The notes beneath the pieces are model-generated. The model worked only from the letters and a program-made list of their open reading frames with translations. It was not told where the DNA came from and did no database searches. From Caulobacter sp. B11 (lineage in GTDB: Bacteria > Pseudomonadota > Alphaproteobacteria > Caulobacterales > Caulobacteraceae), in the NCBI RefSeq assembly GCF_002737765.1, contig NZ_PEGG01000083.1, positions 1 to 11,516 on the forward strand: DNA of 11,516 nt. Reading direction: 5' to 3'. Each line of letters begins with the position of its first letter. Position 1 is the first letter of the stretch. The position numbers were made by a program, and so were the translations under genes. Shown one piece after another: positions 1-6,761 of this stretch.

Positions 1-571
1 GCCGCCGGTCCTGATAGAAGCCGCGCCGCTTGACCATCGGCTTGCGGCTGAAGATCCAGGTGTCGCAATAGCGCTTGCCGTCACAGGAGACGCTGTAGGG
101 ATAGGTCCGGCGCAGGCCCTCGATCACGGGCCAGGATTCGCCGCCGCCTTCTTCCAGGGTCAGGATGTCGGCGTCCTGGGCCAGGATCCATTTCAGGGTC
201 GCCTCGGGATCGTCGTTGCCGGCCCAGAGGTTGAACTGGACCAGCTTAATCTGCCGCGCTTCGCGCGGCGCCGGCTTGGGTTGACCCAGGGCGGCCAGCA
301 GTTCGGGGGTCATCAGGGCGCCGCAGGCCAGGACGGCGACCAAGGCGATGGCGGCGATGGCGATGCGCTCGGGCCCTCGCGCCGCGACCAGGCCCAGCCC
401 CAGTCCGCCCAGCCCCATGGCCAGCCAGATCGGCGCGAAATGGGTTAGGGCGTCCAGCCGGTCGCTGAACACGCCCCCCAGGCAGGCCAGGGCGAAGGCC
501 GCCCCGACCAGAGCCAGCATCAAGGCGGTGCCGCGCAGCATCAGGCTGGCCAGTTGCAGGATCAGTCGCAT
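1..571 (-). CDS. Endonuclease/exonuclease/phosphatase-family membrane protein (partial, 3' end outside window)
   Basis: I translated this by hand from the ATG at 571; about 190 residues are visible and the C-terminal part lies beyond position 1. Residues about 13-33, 46-64 and 68-86 are three hydrophobic segments. A Pro/Arg-rich linker follows (about 97-107), then the start of an EEP fold: 'VQFNLWAGND' at 111-120, with Asn114 at the usual metal-site position, and 'ADILTLEEG' at 134-142, where the metal-binding Glu of the family's 'LQE' motif normally sits. This layout, an N-terminal membrane anchor plus an EEP catalytic domain, resembles YafD-like proteins. The family cleaves phosphodiester or phosphomonoester bonds with Mg2+; the substrate here cannot be told. 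The domain would face one side of the inner membrane. It lies 40 bases downstream of the lipoprotein gene on the same strand, so the two may be co-transcribed. Family call is fairly sure, function is not. Confidence 0.85.
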   Translation of the reverse strand, partial: MRLILQLASLMLRGTALMLALVGAAFALACLGGVFSDRLDALTHFAPIWLAMGLGGLGLGLVAARGPERIAIAAIALVAVLACGALMTPELLAALGQPKPAPREARQIKLVQFNLWAGNDDPEATLKWILAQDADILTLEEGGGESWPVIEGLRRTYPYSVSCDGKRYCDTWIFSRKPMVKRRGFYQDRR

Positions 572-611
572 GACCCTCGACCTACCACGGACGGTCTCGC
601 TTCGCCTTCAC

Positions 612-1214
612 TCAGTCGCCAGCGAAATAGACGAAGCTGATCTTGCGTACCGGCTCGGCGCCGATCCGCAGACCGCCGGTCAGCACGGCTCTTGCCTCAC
701 CGCCCGGCCCGCCGGCCTTGGCGGCCTTCAGGGCGTCGACGTCGAACTGGCCCAAAAAGGCCACCTCGCCGATCCGGGGATCGGCGCTGCGGAACGCAAC
801 CTCGCGGGTGTCGACCCGGTAGCTATCGGCCAGCAGGCGGAAACTGACCGTGTGATAGGTCTGACCCAGTTCGTTCTCGGCCGTCGGGCTGGTGACGTCC
901 TGGAATTCCAGGAAGAACGGCCCGAAATTGCTGGGGCGCTTCCCGTCTTCCCAGGCGGCGAAGTCGCTGGGCGAACCCATGTTCAGGGACTTGAGCCGCC
1001 AATTGCCGACCTGAGCGGGGGGCTGGGCGAAATAGTAGCCAAACACGTCCAGGGCCGGGTCATGCTGGAAACCGGCGACGGCAGGATCGGGCGAGGGGGC
1101 GGCGACCGGGGCCGTGGCGGCCGGTGGTCGGGCAGGCGCTTCGGCGGTGGGCTTGTTGTCACAGGCGGCGACCAGGAAGGTCAGCAGCGCAACTGAGGCA
1201 AGCTGGCGTTTCAT
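612..1214 (-). CDS. Putative lipoprotein, unknown function
   Basis: A 200-residue protein with a classic lipoprotein signal: Lys2-Arg3, a hydrophobic stretch at about 5-15, and lipobox VAAC with Cys18 as the predicted lipidated residue. A Pro/Ala-rich tether of about 28 residues follows, then a soluble domain (about 47-200) rich in aromatic and beta-type segments, with no catalytic motif that I recognise. The start is well supported: on the minus strand the gggggagg at 1228-1221 is a strong Shine-Dalgarno, 6 bases before ATG 1214. It is divergent from queA, sharing the 1215-1338 spacer, and is followed after 40 bases by the EEP-family gene. It is probably anchored in the inner or outer membrane facing the periplasm. 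The coding call is firm; no function can be assigned. Confidence 0.85.
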   Translation of the reverse strand: MKRQLASVALLTFLVAACDNKPTAEAPARPPAATAPVAAPSPDPAVAGFQHDPALDVFGYYFAQPPAQVGNWRLKSLNMGSPSDFAAWEDGKRPSNFGPFFLEFQDVTSPTAENELGQTYHTVSFRLLADSYRVDTREVAFRSADPRIGEVAFLGQFDVDALKAAKAGGPGGEARAVLTGGLRIGAEPVRKISFVYFAGD

Positions 1215-1220
1215 GGCGAT

Positions 1221-1228
1221 CCTCCCCC
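1221..1228 (-). promoter_or_regulatory. Strong Shine-Dalgarno of the lipoprotein gene
   Basis: Plus-strand cctccccc reads gggggagg on the minus strand, 6 bases upstream of the ATG at 1214-1212. It fixes this start among the alternatives and is the clearest ribosome binding site in the window. Confidence 0.7.
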
Positions 1229-1338
1229 GAAGACTGGTGTGTCCTGGAGTTTGCCGTCGCTTGCAGGTCTTTGTCCACGGCGCTCGCGCGGCGGGCTATC
1301 TTGACCTGCGGGCTTGCCCGTGTCCTTGAAGCCGCCCC

Positions 1339-2426
1339 ATGCGCCTTTCCGATTTTGACTTCATCCTTCCCGAGGACAGCATCGCCCTGCGACCGGCCGA
1401 GCCGCGTGATTCCGCGCGCCTGTTGGTGGTGCGGCCGGGCGAGGCTCTGGCCGACCAAGTCGTGTCTGATTTGCCCGATTTCCTGCGTCCCGGCGACGCC
1501 CTGGTGTTCAACGACACCCGGGTGATCCCGGCGCGGCTGTCGGGCCTTCGGGCCGGGCGGCTGACCGGCGGCGGCGACGGCGCGCCGGTGGCGGTCGAGG
1601 CGACCCTGCATCGCCGGTTGGCTCCGGATCGCTGGGCGGCCTTCATGCGTCCGGGCAAGCGCCTGCAGGTCGGCGACCGCGTGGCCTTCGGCGCGGACGA
1701 GAACCGGCTGGACGCCACCGTTCTTGAAAGCGCGACGGCGGCGAGGTGCTGCTGGCTTTCGATCTGTCGGGCCCCGAGCTGGATATCGGCATCGCCCGCC
1801 ACGGCGAGATGCCGCTGCCGCCCTATATCGCCGCCAAGCGCCCCGAGGACGACCGCGACCGCGCCGACTACCAGACCGTCTATGCGCGGGAGGACGGCTC
1901 GGTCGCCGCCCCGACGGCGGGTTTGCACTTCACGCCGGACTTGCTGGAGCGGCTGAAGGCGCGGGGCGTGTCGCTGCACTTCGTCACCCTGCATGTCGGG
2001 GCCGGCACCTTCCTGCCGGTCAAAACCGACATCGTGGCCGAGCACAGGATGCACGCCGAGTTTGGCGAGGTGCCGGCCGCCGTGGCCGACGCCCTTAACG
2101 CCGTGCGCGCCGCCGGCGGTCGCATCGTCTGTGTCGGCACTACCAGCCTGCGCCTGCTGGAAAGCGCCACGGGCGAGGACCGCGTCATCCGGCCGTTCGC
2201 CGACGAGACGGCGATCTTCATCACCCCCGGATACCGCTTTCGCGCTGCCGACGTGCTGATGACCAATTTCCACCTGCCCAAGTCGACCCTGTTCATGCTG
2301 GTCAGCGCCTTCGCCGGTCGCAAGGTCATGCGCGACGCCTATGAGCGGGCGATCGCCACGGGCTACCGCTTCTATTCCTATGGCGACAGTTCGCTGCTGT
2401 TCCCCGCTGACCCGGACGAGACCTGA
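1339..2426 (+). pseudogene. queA: queA, S-adenosylmethionine:tRNA ribosyltransferase-isomerase, with an apparent one-base frameshift
   Basis: QueA transfers and isomerises the ribosyl part of S-adenosylmethionine onto preQ1 in tRNA, giving epoxyqueuosine; it acts in the cytoplasm after Tgt. The gene is whole except for one missing base. Residues 1-130 (1339-1728) include the family N-terminus '[24 protein letters not shown]' and '[10 protein letters not shown]'. The remainder, from about 1728 to the TGA at 2424-2426, is in another frame and carries 'PTAGLHFT', '[12 protein letters not shown]', 'TSLRLLES' and '[18 protein letters not shown]'. Adding one A to the AAA at 1727-1729 joins them as '...[16 protein letters not shown]...' and gives about 362 residues, normal for the family. 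No other damage is visible. The stop is 2 bases from the tgt start, a two-gene operon. Either a sequencing undercount or a recent mutation; unrepaired, the product stops at 1956 after about 205 residues. Confidence 0.9.
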
Positions 2427-2428
2427 GC

Positions 2429-3543
2429 ATGGCCTTTCCCTTCGAGATCTCGGCCACGGACGGCGCGGCCCGCACCGGCGTTTTGAAAACGCCGCGCGGC
2501 GACATCCGGACCCCGGCCTTCATGCCGGTCGGCACGGCCGGGACGGTCAAGGCTCTGACCGTCGATCAGGTCAAGGACACCGGCGCCGACATCATCCTGG
2601 GCAATACCTATCACCTGATGCTGCGGCCCACGGCCGAGCGGGTGAAGCGCCTGGGCGGTCTCCACAGGTTCATGCGCTGGGACAAACCGATCTTGACCGA
2701 CAGCGGCGGCTTCCAGGTCATGTCGCTGTCGGGGATCAGCAAGGTCACCGAGGAGGCCGTGACCTTCTCCAGCCATATCGACGGCTCCAAGCATGCGCTC
2801 AGCCCCGAGCGATCGATGGAGATTCAGGCCGACCTGCTGGGCAGCGACATCGTCATGCAACTCGACGAGTGCGTGGCCTGGCCGGCCGAGGAGAAGCGGG
2901 CCCGCGAGGGCATGGAGCTTTCGGCCCGCTGGGGGCGCGGTCAAAGGCGGCGTTCGGAACCCGCGACAGCCAGGTGCTGTTCGGCATCCAGCAGGGCTCG
3001 ACCTTCAAGAATCTGCGCCAGGAGTCCTCCGAGCGCCTGCAGGAGATCGGCTTCGACGGCTACGCGCTGGGTGGGCTGGCGGTCGGGGAGGGGCATGAGG
3101 CGATGTGCGAGGTGCTCGACTACGCGCCGGCCATGCTGCCCGCCGACAAGCCGCGTTATCTGATGGGGGTCGGCAAGCCGATCGATCTGGTCGAGGCGGT
3201 CTATCGCGGCGTCGACATGTTCGACTGCGTGCTGCCGACCCGTTCGGGTCGCCATGGCCAGGCCTGGACCTGGGACGGGGCGATCAACATCAAGAACGCA
3301 CGGTATGCCGAGGACGACACACCGCTGGATCCCGGCAGCGACTGCCCGGCCAGCCGCGACTATTCCAAGGCCTATCTGCGCCACCTGTTTAAGGCCGAGG
3401 AGATCCTGGGCCAGGTGCTGCTGTCCTGGCACAACATCGCCTTCTTCCAGGCCCTGACGGCGGCGATGCGCGAGGCGATCGCCGAGGGTCGGTTCGAGGC
3501 CTTCCGACGGGACTTCGCGACCCGTCAGTGCAAGGCGGGCTGA
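2429..3543 (+). pseudogene. tgt: tgt, tRNA-guanine transglycosylase, with an apparent one-base frameshift
   Basis: Tgt swaps guanine 34 of tRNA-Tyr, -His, -Asn and -Asp for preQ1, the step before QueA. Residues 1-169 (2429-2935) carry '[10 protein letters not shown]', catalytic Asp91 in 'LTDSGGFQ' and Asp145 in 'MQLDEC'. The rest is in another frame: 'LFGIQQGS', '[11 protein letters not shown]', 'YLMGVGKP', nucleophile Asp266 in 'MFDCVLPTR', and the C-terminal zinc domain. One extra G in the run at 2931-2935 restores '[12 protein letters not shown]' and a 371-residue protein, the usual length. At the zinc site, the family pattern C-x-C-x2-C plus a distal His reads S304-D-C306-P-A-S309 with His335 kept, so two of three Cys ligands are Ser. 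It is coupled to queA (2-base gap), and its last 19 bases overlap the convergent lipoprotein gene. Left unrepaired, the first frame ends at 3163. Confidence 0.9.
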
Positions 3544-4187
3544 GCGGGCACGCCGGCGGGTTCAGGCTCTGGCCGGGTCGGGTATCGCGGCTTGCGGTCC
3601 TTGAGCGCCGGCTCGATTTTCGCCGCGCCGAGATGCTGGGGCGTAGCCGGCGGATTGCAGCCTCGAGATTCGCCCAGGCCCTTCAGATAGGCGCGCCGCA
3701 CGTGGCCGGAGGTGATCGCCGTCTGCACCAGGCGATCATGGCGTTCGGCCCCGGACAACTTTCGCACCCATCCTCGCATCGGGATCAGGTCTTGGGCGGC
3801 GCTGGCCACCGCCCCAAGGGCGGCGCGACCGGCGGCGCGGCGGCCTCGGTCCATCAGATCCTCGTCCTCCTCGGGCGGGTGGGCGTCGAGATCCTCGCCC
3901 AAGGCGGCGTCCAGCGGCACGATCTGGCTGGCCAGGACCTCGCACCCCACCCGCGGCGGCCGTGCATAGGGATCGGTCATGGCCTCCAGAAGAATGGGCG
4001 GGATCTTGGTGCGCACCAGGTTGACGTCGCGCAACGGCGCCGACACCGCGCCGCCGATGCTGTCTCGGTTGGCGTCCTGGGTGGTCTGGACCTGCTCCTC
4101 GGTCACCGGCTGCGACGCCGGCTGCGCGGTGCTGGCGCAGCCGGCGAGGACGGGCAAGGCGAACAACAGGGTCATCAGACTACGCAT
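3525..4187 (-). CDS. Putative lipoprotein, unknown function
   Basis: A 220-residue protein starting [17 protein letters not shown]: a short hydrophobic signal and lipobox LAGC with Cys17 as the predicted lipidation site. A Gln/Thr/Ala-rich tether follows, then a mixed region with an acidic patch '[14 protein letters not shown]' near residue 104 next to an Ala/Gly-rich segment, and a Pro/Arg-rich C-terminus. Two further Cys occur, in 'VGCEVLA' and 'RGCNPP', possibly a disulfide. I recognise no family. A same-length open frame on the plus strand (3528-4193) is its shadow; the lipobox favours the minus reading. Only a weak Shine-Dalgarno (aggg, about 4196-4193) precedes the ATG. The stop lies inside the end of tgt (19-base convergent overlap), leaving no room for a separate bidirectional terminator. 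Upstream it diverges from tRNA-Lys. Confidence 0.75.
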   Translation of the reverse strand: MRSLMTLLFALPVLAGCASTAQPASQPVTEEQVQTTQDANRDSIGGAVSAPLRDVNLVRTKIPPILLEAMTDPYARPPRVGCEVLASQIVPLDAALGEDLDAHPPEEDEDLMDRGRRAAGRAALGAVASAAQDLIPMRGWVRKLSGAERHDRLVQTAITSGHVRRAYLKGLGESRGCNPPATPQHLGAAKIEPALKDRKPRYPTRPEPEPAGVPAQPALH

Positions 4188-4217
4188 GGCTGAACCCTAA
4201 CGCGTCAGAGGCGCAAG

Positions 4218-4234
4218 CGTCATCCACGATGACG
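4218..4234. repeat. Perfect 7-bp inverted repeat, possible operator
   Basis: CGTCATC-CAC-GATGACG: a 7-bp perfect inverted repeat with a 3-base centre, 31 bases upstream of the lipoprotein start (minus strand) and just upstream of the candidate tRNA promoter. It could be a dimeric regulator site or a short hairpin. No family assignment is possible. Confidence 0.4.
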
Positions 4235-4246
4235 ACGAAAGCCTGC

Positions 4247-4275
4247 TTGCGGCGCGGGCGAGCCCCGACTATGTT
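4247..4275 (+). promoter_or_regulatory. Candidate sigma-70-type promoter of tRNA-Lys
   Basis: TTGCGG (4247-4252) and TATGTT (4270-4275) are separated by exactly 17 bases. The -10 area, ACTATGTT, also partly matches the Caulobacter-type GCTANAWC element. A start near 4282 would leave a leader of about 31 bases before the tRNA. This is a prediction from pattern only. Confidence 0.4.
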
Positions 4276-4312
4276 CCGCGCCGCTTCCACCGGCCCCCGC
4301 CGCGTTGACAGC

Positions 4313-4387
4313 GGGCCGGTAGCTCAGTGGTAGAGCATTCGACTTTTAATCGAATGGTCGTGGGTTCGACCCCCACCCGGCCTACCA
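4313..4387 (+). tRNA. tRNA-Lys (anticodon TTT)
   Basis: The full cloverleaf can be folded by eye. Acceptor stem 4313-4319 pairs with 4377-4383, with a G1-U72 wobble. The D arm is gctc/gagc (4322-4336). The anticodon stem ttcga/tcgaa encloses loop cttttaa, with anticodon TTT at 4345-4347. The variable region is tggtc, and the T arm gtggg/cccac has loop ttcgacc. The discriminator is A4384 and CCA (4385-4387) is encoded. The anticodon reads AAA/AAG lysine codons. It is not a queuosine tRNA, so its nearness to queA-tgt has no functional meaning. Confidence 0.97.
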
Positions 4388-4408
4388 AAACCTTGAAGGT
4401 TTTCAAGG
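4387..4408 (+). terminator. Hairpin immediately 3' of tRNA-Lys, possible terminator
   Basis: Two mutually exclusive hairpins can form. AAAACC-TTGAA-GGTTTT (4387-4403) ends in a short T run. CCTTGAA-GGTT-TTCAAGG (4391-4408) has a 7-bp stem. Neither has a long U tract, so this is a modest terminator or a tRNA 3'-trailer structure. Confidence 0.4.
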
Positions 4409-4704
4409 ACTCTAAAGAAAGCTTCGGCAATCTGTCCATTTCACCCCGGACCCGTCGTTCAAGCCGGGTTTTGAGACCTTGAGCGCGACGCCTCTGTTTG
4501 GGCGGCGTGTTCCCGGAACCAACCGAATCGTGCGGTCGCGCCCTGTGCTTGCCGGCCGCGTCCCCGCCCAGGGGAGTGGCGGCGGCGTTCGCGCATCATG
4601 CCGTCTCGGCAGCAAGCTGTTCTTACAAAATCGCCTAGAACCTCCACCCTAGGTGGTGCACAACGGGCCATTCCGGCGCGGCCGGTGATCTGGAAGGGTC
4701 TATC
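4409..4704. other. Gene-poor stretch between tRNA-Lys and the glycosyltransferase
   Basis: I see no convincing gene in these roughly 300 bases. The open frames on the minus strand (up to about 104 codons) run into the glycosyltransferase gene and have Arg/Pro-rich, shadow-like composition. The stretch holds a small inverted repeat, CCACC-CTA-GGTGG (4644-4656), about 50 bases before the GTG start, and the Shine-Dalgarno ggaaggg (4692-4698). Its position directly after a tRNA 3' end is typical of integration sites, but no integrase or repeated tRNA end is visible in the window. Confidence 0.5.
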
Positions 4705-5493
4705 GTGAAGACAGCCGTCATTAGCGTGGTGAAGAACGTTGAGGGTCGCATCGAGGAATGGTGCGCCTATCAACTGGCCTTTGGCTTTGACGCTGTAATT
4801 CTGCTGAACAATGGATCGACCGATTCAACCCGAGCCGTCGTCGAGCGCATGATCGCATCGGGCGCGGGGGACATCCGGCTTTTCGACTGGACCATGACCA
4901 ACGCCGGCTACCAGACCATGGGGTTTGAGTGGGCCATGTGGCGTCACCGCGACGAGTTCGATTGGGTCGCCTGTCTTGACGCCGACGAGTTCATGTCAGG
5001 GTTCAGCATCCCCTCCATGCTGGATGTTCCAAGAAGCTGCTCGGCCATCATGGTTCCATGGGCGGTGTTTGGGTCGTCCGGCCTCGACGCGTCTCCGGAA
5101 CTGGTCGTCCCGGCGTTCATCCAGCGGGCGCGCGACGACCATTGGGACTACCATCACGTCAAGAGCTTCGTCCGCCCGTCCTGTGTGATCGGGGCGTTCA
5201 ATTCCCATCACTTCCACGTCCATGGCAGCACGCTCGACACGCGCCATCTGAACATCGTCGAACCCAGCGCCGTGCAGCATTCCCAGCCGAGCTTCGCCCA
5301 TGGCAAGGTCAACCACTACTTCGTGCAATCGCGCGCCGATTTTCAGGCCAAGATCGACCGGGGCTATCATGACCATCCGGATCGGCGTTGGGACGAGTTC
5401 GATCAGCTCAATCGCAACGAGGTCCAGGACACCGACGCCCTTATCCACCTGGAAGCGACCAAGGCCCTCATGGAACGGTTCCGGCATGCCTAG
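4705..5493 (+). CDS. Glycosyltransferase, GT2/GT92-like (Glyco_tranf_2_4 type)
   Basis: A 262-residue soluble protein with a nucleotide-sugar-binding fold. Residues 1-42 match the family start: 'AVISVVKNVEGRIEEWCAYQLAFGFDAVILLNNGSTDST'-type, in which the 'KN...EEW' and 'NNGSTD' motifs are characteristic. 'DADEF' at 92-96 is the DxD-like metal/sugar-nucleotide motif. 'KSFVRP' (153-158) and 'NHYFVQSRADFQAKIDRG' (203-220) are also typical of this group. It should transfer a sugar from an activated donor to a surface glycan; donor and acceptor are unknown. The start is GTG 4705, chosen because ggaaggg lies 6 bases upstream and the protein begins at the family's first beta strand. There is no signal peptide or membrane segment. 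It stands alone, with no other glycan gene in view. Its GC is lower than its neighbours (35 of 60 bases at 4801-4860 against 46 of 60 at 6481-6540), suggesting acquisition. Confidence 0.88.
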   Translation: MKTAVISVVKNVEGRIEEWCAYQLAFGFDAVILLNNGSTDSTRAVVERMIASGAGDIRLFDWTMTNAGYQTMGFEWAMWRHRDEFDWVACLDADEFMSGFSIPSMLDVPRSCSAIMVPWAVFGSSGLDASPELVVPAFIQRARDDHWDYHHVKSFVRPSCVIGAFNSHHFHVHGSTLDTRHLNIVEPSAVQHSQPSFAHGKVNHYFVQSRADFQAKIDRGYHDHPDRRWDEFDQLNRNEVQDTDALIHLEATKALMERFRHA

Positions 5494-5510
5494 CGATCGC
5501 GCTGATTTTT
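5492..5510 (+). terminator. Weak terminator-like hairpin after the glycosyltransferase
   Basis: AGCG-ATCG-CGCT (5492-5503) forms a 4-bp stem and is followed, after two bases, by five T (5506-5510). The stem is short, so the call is tentative. It overlaps the last two bases of the stop codon. Confidence 0.3.
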
Positions 5511-5873
5511 AGGCGGAGGTCGCGGGCGGCATCTTGGTAGAAGCTCTGGGATGGAATTGACTCTCAAGGGCGGCAGGTGCCCGACCGACGGCGGTTGTCC
5601 AGTCGGTGGTCGCGTCCCGGTCCTCCGTTCGCTGCTCCTCGGCCCAGAGGACTCGAACCGTGACGCCGGCTGCGCCTGTGTTGGCCCGCGAGCGTACAGG
5701 TCGTCTTTGCCTATCCCTGTCGACCGCCAGTTTTTCTGGTGCGGGCGCGCGGTAAATCTCAATTGACCCGACCGGCGTGGAAGGGATTAAACCACACAGC
5801 GCGATCGCGGAATTTCTGAACTTCGCGGTGAGACGCTTTGATCTTCGAGCCCTTGGGCGACAAACGCCGTAGC
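5494..5873. other. Gene-poor stretch upstream of cysT with 12-bp inverted repeats
   Basis: No convincing gene is present; the open frames here are short (71 codons plus strand, 90-137 codons minus strand) and lack recognisable motifs. GCGATCGCGCTG at 5493-5504 and its exact reverse complement CAGCGCGATCGC at 5797-5808 bracket about 290 bases, partly because both contain the palindrome GCGATCGC. Inside are several small inverted repeats, such as GTCCTC/GAGGAC around 5620-5652. A candidate promoter for the cys operon lies at its right end. Confidence 0.45.
5763..5792 (+). promoter_or_regulatory. Candidate promoter of the cysTWA operon
   Basis: TTGACC (5763-5768) and the downstream GATTAAAC (5785-5792) are a -35/-10-like pair at acceptable spacing (16 bases to GATTAA). 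They lie in the most AT-rich part of the spacer and agree partly with the Caulobacter TTGACGS / GCTANAWC pattern. A start near 5798 would give a leader of about 75 bases before ATG 5874. No regulator site could be identified. Confidence 0.4.
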
Positions 5874-6761
5874 ATGGACGACGCTCACGCGATGACCGCC
5901 GAGACCTATGCTGCGTCCCCAACGCCTGTCGTCCGGCGAGCCCTGTTTCGGCGCCGTTCGGCGATCCCGGGGTTCGGCGTGACCCTGGGCGTCACCCTGA
6001 CCATCCTGTCCCTGATCGTGCTGATCCCGCTCTCGGCCGTGGCGATCAAGGCGGCCGAGCTTTCGCCGCAGCAGTTTCTCGCCGCGGCGTTTTCCGAGCG
6101 GGCCCTGGCCGCCTATCGCCTGTCCTTCGGCGCGGCGTTCGTCGCCGCGGTGATCAACGGCGTGTTCGGTCTGCTGACCGCCTGGACGCTGGTGCGCTAC
6201 GAGTTTCCCGGCAAGGCGGTGATCAATGCGCTGGTGGATCTGCCCTTCGCCCTGCCCACGGCGGTCGCCGGCATCGCCCTGGCCACCCTCTATGCGCCCA
6301 ACGGCTGGATCGGCGCGCACTTGACCCCCTTGGGGATCAAGGCGGCCTACAACCCGATCGGCGTCACCATCGCCCTGATCTTTATCGGCCTGCCCTTCGT
6401 GGTGCGCACCCTCGAGCCGGTGCTGCGCGATCTGGCCGCCGATGTCGAAGAGGCCGCCGCCAGCCTGGGCGCCTCCCGGCTGGCCACCATCCTGCGCGTC
6501 GTGCTGCCGGCCCTGGCCCCGGCCTGGCTGACCGGCTTCGCCCTGGCCTTCGCCCGGGGCATCGGCGAGTACGGCTCGGTCATCTTCATCGCCGGCAACA
6601 TGCCCTACAAGAGCGAGATCGCCCCGCTGCTGATCATCATCCAGCTCGAGCAATATGAATACGCCGCCGCCGCGTCGATCGCCCTGGTGATGCTGGGTTT
6701 CTCGTTCCTGATGCTTCTGGTGATCAACGCCGTACAGGCCTGGGCGCGGAGATTCCACTGA
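5874..6761 (+). CDS. cysT: CysT, sulfate/thiosulfate ABC transporter permease
   Basis: One of the two inner-membrane permeases of the sulfate/thiosulfate importer; with CysW it forms the channel driven by CysA. From ATG 5874 it is 295 residues, close to the family's 280-290. A short hydrophilic N-terminus is followed by six predicted membrane segments beginning at about residue 36. The ABC permease coupling (EAA) motif is '[20 protein letters not shown]' at 191-210. '[12 protein letters not shown]' at 231-242 is characteristic of CysT. The start is uncertain: ATG 5892 and TTG 5838 are in the same frame and none has a clear Shine-Dalgarno. ATG 5874 was chosen as giving a normal length. Its TGA overlaps the cysW ATG by one base, implying translational coupling. 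No binding-protein gene (sbp/cysP) precedes it, which is unusual for this operon. Confidence 0.93.
   Translation: MDDAHAMTAETYAASPTPVVRRALFRRRSAIPGFGVTLGVTLTILSLIVLIPLSAVAIKAAELSPQQFLAAAFSERALAAYRLSFGAAFVAAVINGVFGLLTAWTLVRYEFPGKAVINALVDLPFALPTAVAGIALATLYAPNGWIGAHLTPLGIKAAYNPIGVTIALIFIGLPFVVRTLEPVLRDLAADVEEAAASLGASRLATILRVVLPALAPAWLTGFALAFARGIGEYGSVIFIAGNMPYKSEIAPLLIIIQLEQYEYAAAASIALVMLGFSFLMLLVINAVQAWARRFH

Noticed and set aside
348..1196. 282-codon open frame on the plus strand over the first lipoprotein and the EEP gene.
   Set aside because: Low-complexity Arg/Pro/Gly-rich ends and no motifs. The minus strand has two genes with a strong Shine-Dalgarno, a lipobox and EEP motifs.
1215..1338. 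Promoter elements for queA and the divergent lipoprotein.
   Set aside because: Several partial matches (for example gctatc at 1295-1300) exist but none has an acceptable partner at the right spacing, so no site is called.
1720..1735. Programmed -1 frameshifting as an explanation for the split queA frame.
   Set aside because: There is no X-XXY-YYZ slippery heptamer, and the codon one base back from GAA is TGA. A missing base is simpler.
3528..4193. 221-codon open frame on the plus strand opposite the second lipoprotein.
   Set aside because: Its start has no signal or family motif, whereas the minus strand carries a clean lipoprotein signal. It is a GC-rich shadow.
4459..4773. 104-codon minus-strand frame in the spacer after tRNA-Lys.
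   Set aside because: It overlaps the conserved N-terminus of the glycosyltransferase on the other strand and has no motif or Shine-Dalgarno that I can support.
5641..5660. tRNA 3'-end-like string on the minus strand (GGTTCGAGTCCT, with GGGCC beyond it), suggesting a tRNA remnant or attachment site.
   Set aside because: The flanking bases give only two base pairs of a T stem (CACGG against CCTCT) and no other arm can be folded. It does not match the 3' end of the nearby tRNA-Lys. Most likely chance.
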